Shown here in pieces: positions 23,501-32,939 of a DNA stretch of 64,000 nt (its first letter is position 1; each line of letters starts with the position of its first letter). This DNA is from Mesostigma viride (taxonomy: Eukaryota; Streptophyta; Mesostigmatophyceae; Mesostigmatales; Mesostigmataceae): contig RPFO01000448.1 in the NCBI GenBank assembly GCA_009746045.1, forward strand, positions 3,330,049 to 3,394,048. Direction: 5' to 3'. The notes under the pieces are model-generated. The model was not told where the DNA came from. It was given only the letters and a program-made list of their open reading frames with translations, and did no database searches. A program made the position numbers and the translations under genes.

Positions 23501-24680
23501 CACCTGACCGTGCGCGCCTGTTGCCGCCCACCTCACCGTGGGCCACCGCAGGCCTCTGGGAACACTTCTCAAACGAAGAAGTTGTGTCATGGGTGGCGAA
23601 ATACGTGGTACGGGTCTACGTGCTATGCCAGTGTTTTCCTGTGCATGTCTCGTTGGTGACCTGTACGAGGCTCACTAGGGGTTAAGGGGTCGGGGGTGGT
23701 GCCGCCTAGCTTGGGAATTCCCCCTGCACGTGCACGCACATACACACACGCACATGCACACACACATACACACACATACACATACATACACACACATACA
23801 CACACATACGCACACATACACACATACACACACATACACACACATACACACACATACACACACATACACACATACACACATACACACATACACACATACA
23901 CACATACACACACATACACACACATACACACACATACACACATACACACATACACACATACACACATACACACATACACACATACACACATACACACATA
24001 CACACATACACACATACACACATACATACACCGTGGCGACCATTAGTCTTTAAAACACCATCTCTTGCGCAGATATAATGATGTCTCACTTAATGCGATA
24101 TAATGATGCACCTATGCACCTATGATGGTGCCTTGGCGCACCTAGAGCAAGTGTCGTTTACATTCCCACCCTTGCAGGAAGTAGCTTAGAATGTATTATA
24201 GGCCACATGCCCCTTCTCTGGGCTATGTGCTACAGATACTCCCAACGGAGTTATGTTCCTAATTAATTAATTAATTATGCACCAGTGGGTTTTGCAAGCG
24301 TCTCCCATAGGAGAAAACCAAGCCACACCCAGATGCCTTCCCCTCTTTGCAGATGCCAACCTTTGCCTCTCCCCCTTTGCCTCCCCCGCTAGCCTCCCCC
24401 CCTGATACCTTCCCTTTGATCTTTCTTGGATATTGTGCCCCACCACCACCACCACCACCACCAGGATGAGCACAAGGGCCAGGAGAACTGCTGCGTGAGC
24501 AAAGCGATCGCAGAGGCCGCGCAGGAGCGCTCTTCCGCACGCTCCAACTGCGACTACGTGGATGACACGACCGTGCTCGTCGTGCAGTGGCTGAGCGCGG
24601 ACGAGCGCGCGCACGCGATCCATGTCGCCGACGGGTACTCCAACTCGCCGCGCATCAGCGTCAAGAACCTGCGGTTTTAG
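14592..24680 (+). CDS. PP2C-family Ser/Thr protein phosphatase, eight exons
   Basis: Exons are 14592-15043, 16067-16321, 17565-17673, 19223-19273, 20799-20917, 21329-21435, 23552-23607 and 24465-24680. All introns are GT-AG and the total is 1365 nt, 454 codons plus stop, with no frame break. Residues 1-150 are a Ser/Pro-rich tail. The PPM/PP2C domain follows with its usual motifs: TCQDN (163-167), GVFDGHGDEG (184-193), SGTTA (244-248), NVGDSRAVVG (262-271), LTKDHKPD (284-291), SMSRSIGD (326-333), ATDGLW (362-367) and VDDTTVLVV (415-423). The Asp residues that hold the two metal ions (D187, D364, D417) are present, so an active Mn/Mg-dependent phosphatase is likely. There is an in-frame stop upstream of ATG 14592, though a non-coding or coding upstream exon is possible. 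The substrate is unknown. Confidence 0.93.
15735..16010 (+). other. Long pyrimidine-rich tract in PP2C intron 1
   Basis: The stretch is dominated by C and CCCT/CCCG runs, with poly-C near 15979-16001. It ends about 55 bases before the intron 1 acceptor and probably acts as an extended polypyrimidine tract. It is also open in several frames only because it lacks A. Confidence 0.6.
16360..16840 (+). repeat. Tandem degenerate copies of the exon 2 end with its 5' splice site
   Basis: The exon 2 end and donor (ATCAAGG..GACGAGCTTCTCCAGCACCA|GTAGGT, 16293-16327) recur at about 16370-16407, 16497-16535 and 16668-16702, with a weaker copy near 16793. The first copy keeps CTCCAGCACCAGTAGGTCAC intact, including the donor. 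The copies lie within intron 2. Confidence 0.85.
17937..18905 (+). repeat. 46-bp satellite in PP2C intron 3, about 21 copies
   Basis: The unit is GTGATTAGGGAGTAGCTAG, then AGCGGTGGGTAGGGATCAG, then CTAGCGCG. Single-base variants (AGAG/GGAG/TCTAG, GGGTA/GGATA, GCGCGG/GCACGG) are shared between non-adjacent units, indicating higher-order amplification of blocks. Each unit has one TTAGGG, but these do not form a telomere-like run. Confidence 0.95.
19248..20230 (+). repeat. 82-bp tandem repeat made from the PP2C exon 4 end and donor
   Basis: The exon 4 segment coding CIELTKDHK with its GTGAGG donor recurs at starts 19248 (the real exon), 19331, 19412, 19495, 19577, 19659, 19741 and 19823, a step of 81-83 bp. 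Diverged copies lie near 19931, 20155 and 20217. Most copies still read CIELTKDHK and keep the donor. The spacer alternates between two versions (ATATATGTGAAGTATTACC and ATTTATGCGGAATGGTACT), so the later growth was in ~164-bp pairs. Confidence 0.92.
21466..21508 (+). repeat. Copy of the PP2C exon 6 end and donor in intron 6
   Basis: CTCGTCATCGCCACCGACGG followed by TGAGGGCACGCCTAGCCTAAA repeats, with few changes, the exon 6 end (CTCATCCTGGCCACCGACG|GTGAGC, 21417-21441) and the first ~20 intron bases (CACCTAGCCTAAA). It is a single direct duplication about 60 bp downstream of the original. Confidence 0.85.
21842..23000. mobile_element. Possible non-autonomous DNA transposon in PP2C intron 6
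   Basis: Both ends are rich in GTATTATAC/AATACGCC-type short inverted motifs (21842-21960 and 22928-23000). The outer edges read GTGAGCCAGTATGCCG on the left and, in reverse complement, GTGAGCTAGTACGGC on the right. The composition is very like the ends of the hAT-type element at 52.6-54.2 kb. I could not find a clean target duplication, so the boundaries and class are uncertain. No transposase is encoded. Confidence 0.45.
23167..23240 (+). repeat. 11-bp tandem repeat (TTATAGGAGTG)
   Basis: About six or seven copies of TTATAGGAGTG and close variants (ACTGTAGGAGT, ATTATAGGAGT) lie within PP2C intron 6. Confidence 0.9.
23733..24031 (+). repeat. CA/CACATA microsatellite in PP2C intron 7
   Basis: About 300 bp of mixed ACAC and CACATA repeats. 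It is open in all frames on both strands, which explains the His/Thr-rich and Cys/Val-rich frames that are not genes. Confidence 0.97.
24128..24283 (+). mobile_element. Truncated 3' end of an ORF1-only non-LTR element in PP2C intron 7
   Basis: The stretch matches the retroelement 3' region: CACCTAGAGCAAGTGT, CCCACCCTTGCAGGAAGTAG, GCCCCTTCTCTGGGCTATG, CTCCCAACGGAGTTATG, then a TAATTAATTAATTAATTA tail. It ends about 180 bp before the exon 8 acceptor. Confidence 0.75.
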
Positions 24681-24813
24681 AAGCTTCGCACCTGCGGTTT
24701 TCCTTGCTCAGCTGTGTCGGCGACGGGGGGAGATGCATCAGAAGTGGGCGAAGGTTTATTTATACTTCGTCGATACCTGGCCGAGATTCATGGGTGATGG
24801 GCTGCAGATGCAT

Positions 24814-25151
24814 CAGTGAAGGGCTCAGAAGGATCTTTGAAGGGCTGAGAAGGATCTTTGAAGGGCTGAGAAGGATCCATGAAGGGCTGAGAAGGATCCA
24901 TGAAGGGCTGAGAAGGATCCATGAAGGGCTGAGAAGGATCCATGAAGGGCTTAGAAGGATCCATGAAGGGCTGAGAAGGATCCATGAAGGGCTGAGAAGG
25001 ATCCATGAAGGGCTGAGAAGGATCCATGAAGGGCTGAGAAGGATCCATGAAGGGCTGAGAAGGATCCATGAAGGGCTGAGAAGGATCCATGAAGGGCTGA
25101 GAAGGATCCATGAAGGGCTGAGAAGGATCCATGAAGGGCTGAGAAGGATCC
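24814..25151 (+). repeat. 21-bp minisatellite just downstream of the PP2C stop
   Basis: About 16 copies of GAAGGGCTGAGAAGGATCCAT lie ~135 bp after the stop codon, probably within the 3' untranslated region. The first units carry GGATCTTT instead of GGATCCAT. Because 21 is a multiple of 3 the array is open on both strands (heptapeptides around GLRRIHE and MDPSQPF). I see no reason to call it coding. Confidence 0.92.
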
Positions 25152-25590
25152 TACATGGTTTCTCGCGGTGGGTGACTCTTGCCCTGTGCGCATCCCATCA
25201 TGACGATGTGGATGCTGAGGTATAACGTTAGGCGGGAGCCGAGATGGTGATAAGCTTTACTCTAGCTTATCCAGTCCGCTGGCCCTTAACTACGGGGAGC
25301 AAGGATATGCCATTGTTACGAGCGGGGTCGGGAGGTTAAGTTTGGCTGACATACCGGCGCTGACTGACCACGCACGCGGTGGACAGAATCGGCCTCGGTG
25401 GGCTCTAGCAGTGCGGGCAAGCGGAGGGCATGGGTTGTATTTGTCGTAGAAAAAGATGCACGAGGTTGTAAGTGCCATTCTTCATCAAACGGCGCATTGG
25501 CCTGTTTGTGGAGCGGATTCATGGAAGGCATTGTCAGGCAACGAAATCGGGTTACTGGACAGCAGCAATGTTGAGGGCTCGGGGTGGGTG
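25152..25590. other. Unassigned sequence downstream of PP2C
   Basis: It may hold the end of the PP2C transcript. A TGTAA, the usual chlorophyte polyadenylation signal, occurs at 25466, but one pentamer proves nothing. No gene is recognised. Confidence 0.35.
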
Positions 25591-25834
25591 ATAGGATATT
25601 AAAAAAAATTGAATTAAATTGGAACATATCTCCGGTGGGAGTACATGTAGCGCATATCCCTGAGAAGGGGCATATGGCTCTCTACTCTATTCTGGGCTAG
25701 CTACTTCCTGCAAGGGTAGGGTGTAAACTACACCTGCTCTGGGCGCACAAAGTGCACCTGCACCACTATGTATTCCAGCAGCTAAGGTGCGGACATAGGG
25801 TGGAATTATTAAATTGAATTGTGACATATCTCCG
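25591..25834 (-). mobile_element. Truncated minus-strand retroelement 3' ends
   Basis: In minus orientation, 25591-25805 carries the retroelement 3' region up to an AATT-rich tail (GAATTAAATTGGAACATATCT). A second very short piece of the same end (AAATTGAATTGTGACATATC) follows at 25806-25834. No coding sequence is present. Confidence 0.65.
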
Positions 25835-25861
25835 TATGTCCACAGCTCCCACATAAAAATG

Positions 25862-27799
25862 ACGAGCCACGAGCCACGAGGTAGCCATGGCTGACGGCGG
25901 AGCTCATAACTTTCACGTTTGAGCCCCAAATTCAGCTGTGAATATCACTATCGCTTCGTCTTTCTAAGACGCACATGCTGATATAATTTTCCGAATCTAA
26001 CACGCAATATATGACGAACAAACGTCCTTTGACGCAACGCAGTTTGGCGGATGCGCTCGCCCATGAAAATGCGGCAGCTGCGGCTGCAGCTTCGCCATCA
26101 GGTCCGGCAGGCAGCGGTGACACTAGTCGTGCACTGGTGGCCAACCAGCAACCTCCCGGGCTTAATGCCTCGCCATCGGCATCGCCTGACCCGAAACGCA
26201 CCCGCCCAGCCGACAAAACAGGATGGTCCCGCCCCTCGGAACCGCGCTTTCGGCCCCACCCTTTCAAGGTCGATGATCACGACTGGAACAACATGTCTCC
26301 TGACGATGCTATGGACTGCATCGATCTTCTTCGGGGACTACGCCTCGCTTTACGACCTGTGCATCCATCTCTACGACCAAGGTCGCCTCCTCTGCAGCAA
26401 CGGCAGCCCCTGGCTAGCCCACGGCGCCATGCTTGGCTGCCCCCGCCCCGAACTCCAGCACGCCGTCCTCAACTCCCTTCTCCAGCGCTCTGACGGCGAG
26501 ATCTGGGCTCCATCCATCTCCGCCTCCACCCTCCGTTCCATCCTCACGGAAGCCTTTCAGCAGCACGTGACCCCCCTTGCTGCTGACGTCGCAGCAATGG
26601 GTGGCACGCTGGCTGCTGAACTTCCTCACATTTCCGCCGCTGCCGCCTCCACCTCCACTGCCATTTCCGCCTCCACTGCCGACATCAAAGCCCAGCTCCT
26701 CGACCTCGACCAACGCCTTCAAGCCACCGCCAACGCCCTTGAGAGCTTGCATGACACCGCCGGCCTCACCGCCCAGGCGGTGAAGGACATCGCCGCCCAG
26801 CCGGCGTCTGCTGGCCCGGCCGGCGATGCTCCCTCCACCTGGGCGGACTTGCTTAAGCAGCACACCACCTCCACCACCTCCACCATCTCGGCACAACTCA
26901 AGCAACAAGCCCTCGACCTTCGCGAGGAAACCGACATCGCCCGGCGCAGCCACAATGTCATCGTCAAGCACTTCGACCAGCCGGCAGGTGAGACCTCCAC
27001 GAGCCTTCTTGAGGCATTTAAGCGCGACATTCTTGCCCCCATGCTACTCACTGGTGAGCTGGACATGTCGGCTGTCCGCCTCCCCCGCGCGCGGGGGAAG
27101 GCTGGCCCGGCACCCGTGCTCCTCACCTTTAAGTACATGGCGGACAAGCTGTCGTTCCTTAAATGCCGCAAGAAGCTCTCGAGGACTCGCTTCACGCTGG
27201 ACGACGACTTGACCCTGGCCCAGCAACAGCGGCGACGCAAGCTATGGCCGACCTACCTTCAGCTCCGGCACAGCGCAGGGGGGAAGCCGGTATACTGGAG
27301 GGGGGCGGTCATCCACGTTGACCACAAGCCCTGGCAGCCCCCTCCTGCCACCCCAGACTAGGGAATTCATACCAGTAGTGTAGATTAGTCAGGCTTAGCC
27401 TAGCATGTGGCCCACGCGCATGTGCGCCCATAATGGCCCCCATGGATGTTGTCTACAGAATTTAGCCAAGCCCTGCCTATAACGGGACCCCTATGGATGT
27501 TGCATTAAGAATTTAGCCATGCTACGCAGTGCAGAGAGATGCTCTCTGTCGAGAAGCCATGCCCTAGCTCTTGTATAGCCATGATGATCTTCCCCCACAT
27601 GACATACTCCCCCTTAGCTGGGCATAGTGTGAAGATCATGAGGGTGCAGGTGCCCTAGTGCACCTAGAGCAAGTGTTGTTTACATTCCCACCCTTGCAGG
27701 AAGTAGCTTAGAATGTATGATAGGCCATATGCCCCTTCTCTGGGCTATGTGCTACATATACTCCCAACGGAGTTATGTTACAATTCAATTCAATTCAAT
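25862..27799 (+). mobile_element. ORF1-only non-LTR element copy C (full length)
   Basis: It begins GACGAGCCACGAGCCACGAG, the same start as copy B. The 5' leader has TAACTTTCACGTTTGAGC, and the ORF1-like gene lies at 26011-27361. The 3' region has the GAGAAGCCATGCCC and GCCCCTTCTCTGGGC blocks, then CTCCCAACGGAGTTATG and a (CAATT)n tail at about 27780-27799. At about 1.94 kb it contains one gene only. Two copies with identical ends and the same content suggest that the ORF1-only form itself is the mobilised unit, as in mammalian HAL1 (half-L1) elements. Confidence 0.82.
26011..27361 (+). CDS. L1-ORF1p-like RNA-binding protein of a non-LTR element (one frame break)
   Basis: The start is ATG 26011 (MTNKRPLTQRSLADAL). 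The first frame runs to about 26325 and then continues one frame over (GDYASLYDLCIHLYDQG) to the stop at 27361, giving about 450 residues once the break is allowed for. The order is a Ser/Pro/Ala-rich basic N-terminus, a helical region, a Thr/Ser stretch around LKQHTTSTTSTI with a short coiled region, and then ARRSHNVIVKHFD followed by RLPRARGKAGPAPVLLTFKY and FLKCRKK. The C-terminal block is TLAQQQRRRKLWPTYLQLRH. This matches the arrangement of L1 ORF1p: a small RRM with an 'hIVKF' strand, then a C-terminal domain with a 'F....RR.W' helix. ORF1p coats element RNA and acts as a nucleic-acid chaperone. The call is by architecture, not by a database search. Confidence 0.65.
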
Positions 27800-28520
27800 A
27801 TCTCCGTTGGGAGTACATGTAGCACATATCCCTGAGAAGGGGCATATGGCTTTTGATACATTCTGGGCTACTTCCTGCAAGGGTAGGGTGTAAACTACAC
27901 CTGCTCCATGCAGGGGTGCACAAAGTGCACCTGCACCACTATGTATTCCAGCACCTAAGGTGCGGACATAGGGTGGAAGATCATCATGGCTAAACAATGG
28001 CTAGGGCATGGCTTCTCAGCAGAGAGAAGCTCTCTGCATAGCTAGGCAGAGCTTGGCTAATTAAATTCTTAATGCGTCATCCATGGGAAGTCCCATGAAA
28101 GGCGCACATGTGCGTAGGCGTGAGCCATGTGCTAGGCTAAGCCTAGCTGATTAATCTACACTACTGCTATATATTCCCTAGACTGGGGTGGCACGGGGCG
28201 CCTGCCAGGGCTTGTGGTCGACGTGGATGACCGCCCCCCTCCAGTATACCGGTTTCCCCCCTGCGCTCTGCCGGAGCTGGAGGTAGGTCAGCCATAGCTC
28301 CCGTCGCCGCTGTTGCTGTGCCAGGGTCAACTTGTCGCCGTCTGGACAGCGTGTAGGAAGTCGGGACCGAGAGCTTCTTGCGGCATCTAAGAAACAACAG
28401 CTTATCCGCCATGTGGTGAGGTCCGTGAGGAGCAGGCCGGGGAGCCGTGCCAGCCTTACCCCGCGCATGCACGGGGAAGCTGCCAGGGTTATGTAGGCGA
28501 CGCGGTGGCCAACATTGGAC
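27800..28520 (-). mobile_element. ORF1-only non-LTR element copy D (5'-truncated)
   Basis: It begins tail to tail with copy C at the shared (CAATT)n tract. On the minus strand it holds a complete 3' region (27800-28175) and only the last ~110 codons of the ORF1-like gene (28520-28178), with RGKAGTAPRP-like, LLFLRCRKK and TLAQQQRRRELW blocks in broken frames. Confidence 0.75.
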
Positions 28521-28914
28521 ATACCGAGACATGATTTTAGCTGACATGCATGCAGAGCAAAGATGCTGTACTTGGCGTCATCTAGCTGCTCAACCCCAGC
28601 CTTACTCAGATATGGTCGGATATGCAGGACAAGCATGGCGTTCAGGCGGACATGCATCATTAAAGACTACGACCCCCCAACTGTCATGTGCATGGGTCCT
28701 AGGAAATATAAAAAGCATGGTAGTAGGCATAGTTTGCGTGCAAGATTAGCTCGAGGCCTCACTTGAGACCCATATTTTAGAATAGCTGTGGACATATACA
28801 TTATTAAATATAATTACTTTAAATCAGAGTAAAGGCACCCACGTAAAAATAAACAACAAAGCCAACGCCTTAGGCTAACAAGGGATACCACGACAAATTA
28901 CAACTATACAGCCG
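28521..28914. other. Unassigned sequence with a piece shared with the hAT-type element
   Basis: No gene is seen. The stretch ATATAATTACTTTAAATCAG with AGGCACCCACGTAAA at about 28806-28845 resembles 53857-53893 inside the hAT-type element, so a common older repeat lies under both. Confidence 0.35.
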
Positions 28915-29286
28915 TCATGGGATACTCAATCCACAGCGGATCGAATGAAGGAAAACATCTAGCCTAATAGCCGTGCTGCGCCGCAAAGTCAGCTCGTGTG
29001 CGGCGCAGTAAGAGCCCGGGTAATCGCTACCGAAAGGTGTTGGCGCCAATACGATGTCCAGACGTCCGCCCTGACCAATTAAGGGGCCCGCTGGCCCTCC
29101 AGATCCGGCCAGGCGGTCCCAGCTCCCGGAGCCGGCGCCAGCACTCCCGAAGCCGGCGGTCAGGGTCCCCATGGCCTCGAACTCCTCCAAGACAAAGGGC
29201 ACCACACGGTGGTCAGCCGGTGCCTGATGTTCCTGATATACATGTTGTACATATAGACGTCTTAGACTCCGCCTCTTAGACGACAC
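28915..29286 (-). other. Minus-strand open frame, possible retroelement C-terminus
   Basis: The 123-codon frame reads PADHRVVPFVLEEFEAMG near its start. A basic/His then 'VPF..E.FG.(L/M)G' motif is common near the end of some LINE polyproteins of aquatic eukaryotes. It is followed by Gly/Ser-rich and then unremarkable sequence. It adjoins a plus-strand reverse-transcriptase remnant. I cannot confirm that it is coding. Confidence 0.25.
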
Positions 29287-29439
29287 CGTCGGAGGTCAAC
29301 TACCCGGCCTACTTCAGGCCGCTTCAAGCTGCCTCGCCGGCAGTTGGCTTCCCGACTGCGAGGACGACCTGACGACACGGATCGGCATGGCGTGGGCGCA
29401 ACTCCATGACCACCGCTGCTGGTGGCCGCAACCCCGCCC

Positions 29440-29947
29440 GGCTACCCCGGATCGTCAACGGTGACCTCTTCAAGGTCGTCATTCTGACGTACGATCCTGA
29501 CCTACGGCGCCGAGACCTGGACACTGACGCAGTCCTGAGCTGGAGCAACGCCACTCGACGGCAACGTCACCAAGATGCTGCGCAAGGCCCTTAACATCCC
29601 CTTTGGTTTGCACATTAGTAATGAGGATTTGTACGCTAATTTAACCTATGTTTCCCACATTATTAGGCACAGGCGCCTGGGCCTAGCCGGGCACCTGGCC
29701 CGCACAGATCAGGTAGACACATCAGATAGACTAGCTGGAACTCAAGCCCGCCCAGCCTGGGCAAGATGTCCTCACCTGGCGTGCCCCAGCGGGCCGCGCG
29801 CGGCAGGGCCGCCACCCGTGGACTTTTCGTGATAGACTCGTCATGGACATGTGCTACACTAGACAGGACGGGCTCACACCCAGGCAGCCTCCTGGTTTGT
29901 CTGTTATACTGAGGCAGATGGTACGCAAGGATAGATGGCCGAAGTGA
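29440..29947 (+). pseudogene. Decayed C-terminal end of a LINE reverse transcriptase (CR1/Jockey-like)
   Basis: Across shifting frames it reads LTYGAETWTLTQS (about 29500-29538), then after an in-frame stop LDGNVTKMLRKALNIP, NEDLYANLTYVSHIIRHRRL and GLAGHLARTD (about 29557-29705), and finally GRHPWTFRDRLVMDM and MVRKDRWPK up to a stop near 29945. The sequence 'YG.E.W..t..L', 'R.LDg...rMLR.aLNi', 'n..LY..l..vs..IR.RRL..aGH..R' and a final 'M.DR..W' is the hallmark of the thumb and C-terminal region of this LINE group. The catalytic palm is absent. Stops and frameshifts make it dead. Confidence 0.8.
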
Positions 29948-31459
29948 GTGATGAAGGAGATCGACCGGCACCCCCAAGTCGGTGGGGGCTCCGCGTACGT
30001 GTGACCGCGTATGGCACTCATAGCGATTCGGGCCGCGGTGCCCACAACCCGGCTGTAATTAGGACCTAGATAGCTTACACCATCCATTCCATCGATCCCA
30101 TGTTTCCAGGGCTGAGGACTGATGCTCACGTGACGCAGTCACGTGTCTACTATATAATTAATTAATAATAGTAGACGTCTTGGGGAGATGTCTACTATAT
30201 ATCTTAAACTGGGGAATTCAGTGCTCCGTGGTCCCCCAACGGGGACACGAGACTAATTGATTAATTATAAATAATTAGTTGTGTTGATGGCTCTGACAAT
30301 CAGTGGTCAGAATTATAACGCAAAGCATAGAGTGAGCGCTGAGCTCCGCCGGATCTTTCAAGCTGCCAGAACAGGCCGGGTTGACGGCTATACCTCAGAC
30401 TACTGGGTTGGTTAGCTTAGCCGGAATGCCGGTTAGCCGTGGCAGACATTGGGTCAGAGGCCATGGTGGAGCCGTCGGTATTCCAGCCAGGTGGTATTCA
30501 TGAATCATGACACCGCGGTATCGGCCGGGGGTTTGGGAGAGGCTGCATGGCCGGGGGGGGGGTGCGGCGTGAGATAACATAGTACTTTTCAACGCGCATA
30601 TGGCACCGGCCCTCCATGCAAGCGAGCGGCGCGACTTGCTCGCCTCAGGTCTTTGGGTCAACGAATGCAGCATAGCGGTGTTGGAAGTCGGTGCCGGGTG
30701 GCAAAAGCCAGCAGGCGTTCCTTGTTTTCCGCGAAGTTGGCGATACACTAAACTGGTCGCGGCTTTGACTCCGTTGCGTCGTCCCGCGTCCGTGAGATCG
30801 ATTGGGCTTTCAAATATTAGACACGCTCGGCCATCGGAAGACGGGTGTGGGGGGTTCATGGTTATTTAAGGGGACGGGACACATTGAAAGTGCAATTTTC
30901 TGGAAAACAGACCTGTGCATGGGATAAAAATCCAGTTATGCTTGGGAACCATAAATATGTGAAAAAAAAAAAATTCCAGCCACTTGGGGGTGGTACTACC
31001 CCCCAGCTTGACCCAGTTATGAGCTAAAAATAGTAAAAGACGCTATTTTTGGCCGATTTTTCCAGGGAGACTGGGCAAACCAAAAGTGACCAAACCACAT
31101 ATTTTCCTAAAATCCCCACCCTTGCAAATGAATCTGGCTACTCAGGACCACAAAATAAGCACGTTTAGACTATTTGATGGGGTTTAGCCCAAAACACGTA
31201 TTTTTTTGGTCCTAATAAAATAAATCAAATAGTAGACACATGCAAAAATTTCAGAGATGACATTTATACTAGGCCTAGGGTGGGAATTTCACTCTCACAA
31301 AGTTTGAGCTCATTCTGAGCACGTTTACTCATGTTGATGGGTGTAAACATGCAAAAAAAAAATGACAGAAAATCCCGCTTATGAGCACAAACAACAGACC
31401 TATTACACCCTAGCCCACCACCAACTGGGCCAAACCAAGTCAGGCCGGGCCCACTTCGA
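29948..31459. other. Unassigned sequence, no gene recognised
   Basis: Near 30195-30265 a short plus-strand stretch (CTGGGGAATTCAG, CCCCAACGGGGACACGAG, AT tail) resembles a deleted retroelement 3' end. A palindromic AGTAGAC...GTCTACTATATA lies at 30146-30202. Otherwise the region is AT-rich with scattered homopolymers (poly-A at 30961) and no coding signal. Confidence 0.4.
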
Positions 31460-31466
31460 ATGTTCC

Positions 31467-31600
31467 GAAAAGTGTGACACTTTTCGTCGTTTTTTTAACT
31501 TCGTAACAAACTACTCTTTCCCGCCGGGCCGCGTGTGACACTTTTTGTCGTTTTTTTAATTTCGTAACTAACTACTCTTTCCCGTCGGTCCGCGTGCGCT
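31467..31600 (+). repeat. Two-copy ~68-bp direct repeat
   Basis: GTGTGACACTTTTCGTCGTT and the following TTCGTAACAAACTACTCTTT / CCCGCCGGGCCGCGTG block repeats immediately with a few substitutions (GTGTGACACTTTTTGTCGTT...CCCGTCGGTCCGCGTG). Confidence 0.85.
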
Positions 31601-31880
31601 TTTTGATTGCCTGCAGGTGGCACGAAATTTTCGACCGGAGTGTTTCGGCATAACAAGTTTCTCGATACCCTGATGGATTGGTACATTCCTAGTCGACTAG
31701 AGGACCATGTTGAGAAGAGTTAATCGACGAAGCTAGTAGTACTTTCAACCATCAAATGGTGGGTATACCCACCCCCATAATTTTATTGAATCGATTAATA
31801 ATGCAAATTTACACATTTGACCAACGCAAAATGTTGCATGGAATTAATCATCGATTATATTTGCCAAATGGGACCGGCAT

Positions 31881-32108
31881 TCACTTTTCCTGGAGAAATG
31901 ACCCCCATCCATCGATCTCAATGTCACGAAACTTGTACGCTCCCTTGTACAAGTCCCCCCCGAAATTTGGAGGCTCGTTGGAAAATTGTTTGGGGGCCCA
32001 TACGGCCCCACCTATTTCCGCCGCATTCAAGAACTCATGCTGGGCCTCAGCCCGGAGGCGCACAGCCGAGACATTGGGCGAAATTTCCGTGCCCTCTTCT
32101 GGAGGCAT
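31881..32108 (-). CDS. Possible small exon of unknown protein
   Basis: The 75-codon minus-strand frame (MPPEEGTEISPNVSAVRLRA..., ending ...DIEIDGWGSFLQEK) has balanced, protein-like composition unlike the neighbouring frames. Splice-like signals lie just upstream (GGGTAAGG...TGCCTCCAG). It sits ~0.8 kb beyond the DDE-like gene on the same strand, and a palindromic repeat of the same family lies between (32427). I do not recognise a domain. It may be a further exon or a neighbour gene, or it may be chance. Confidence 0.3.
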   Translation of the reverse strand: MPPEEGTEISPNVSAVRLRAEAQHEFLNAAEIGGAVWAPKQFSNEPPNFGGDLYKGAYKFRDIEIDGWGSFLQEK

Positions 32109-32426
32109 TGCACCACCCTGGCCTTACCCGGAACACGGGGGGCAGGCGCCAAATCTGAATCTGGGGGCATCAGGTCGATCATCCCGTTTCCGAACGCAAT
32201 GACACCTGAACCCCAACCTCCAAACGGTCCCCGCAGGGAGCGTGGGAAGTCGTGGGGGGGGAGTCGATTTCAACATACATGTTGGCCGCATGCTCCTTTT
32301 TATCGACATGCACATATGTATGCTGCGAACCAAAAACATCGGCGCGCTCCATCGTAAAAGTGAGTTTGATGGCTAAGTTGCGAGTGAGAAAATTATTTCA
32401 GCAAAGCCCGGTCCGGACTGTCGTAT

Positions 32427-32932
32427 GGGTGGCGCTGCGGAGCGTCCCCTCTATTCCTTGTGGTTGTAGGGGACAACCTTCCAATCACAATTCGTAACTA
32501 GTCCGGTTACAAGCAAGGTACTTTGGCACTTCCGGAGCGAATTTGTGTTTTAAGACATCTACCAAAGAGGCCTTAGTACAGTAACATTGTTGTGACATTC
32601 GAAATTAGTACGAACCAATTTGCAGACGGAAAGTCCTACACAGCAACTACATATTTGAGTGACGACATGATTTTTAGGTCAAACCAAATTATAAATTTGT
32701 AATTCGAAAAATTATTGTACAAGTTAAATAAAATACTCGCCATTTCGACACGGAAATATACTAAAATTTGTCACTACCGAGGCTAACAATGTTCCCAGCC
32801 ACTTGTCATCTAATGTAACATATGAAAAAACAGTTCTCCAAAAATATATAAACACGAATAAACACTGTCCCAACCGTAGGCGAATAAAGCCCAGGCTTAA
32901 AGATCCGTAGGGGTGGCGCTGCGGAGCGTCCC
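32427..32932. repeat. Two identical palindrome-family copies flanking a non-coding stretch
   Basis: GGTGGCGCTGCGGAGCGTCC occurs at 32428-32447 and again, identically, at 32912-32931, immediately after the stop of the DDE-like gene. Both are members of the CTGCAG-centred palindrome family with a CTGCGG core. The sequence between them is AT-rich and has no gene. Confidence 0.8.
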
Positions 32933-32939
32933 CGAAAGT

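Noticed and set aside
23623..24089. Cys/Val- and His/Thr-rich frames on both strands
   Set aside because: CA/CACATA microsatellite inside PP2C intron 7.
24788..25225. MDPSQPF and GLRRIHE repeat proteins
   Set aside because: Both derive from the 21-bp minisatellite after the PP2C stop; no independent gene evidence.
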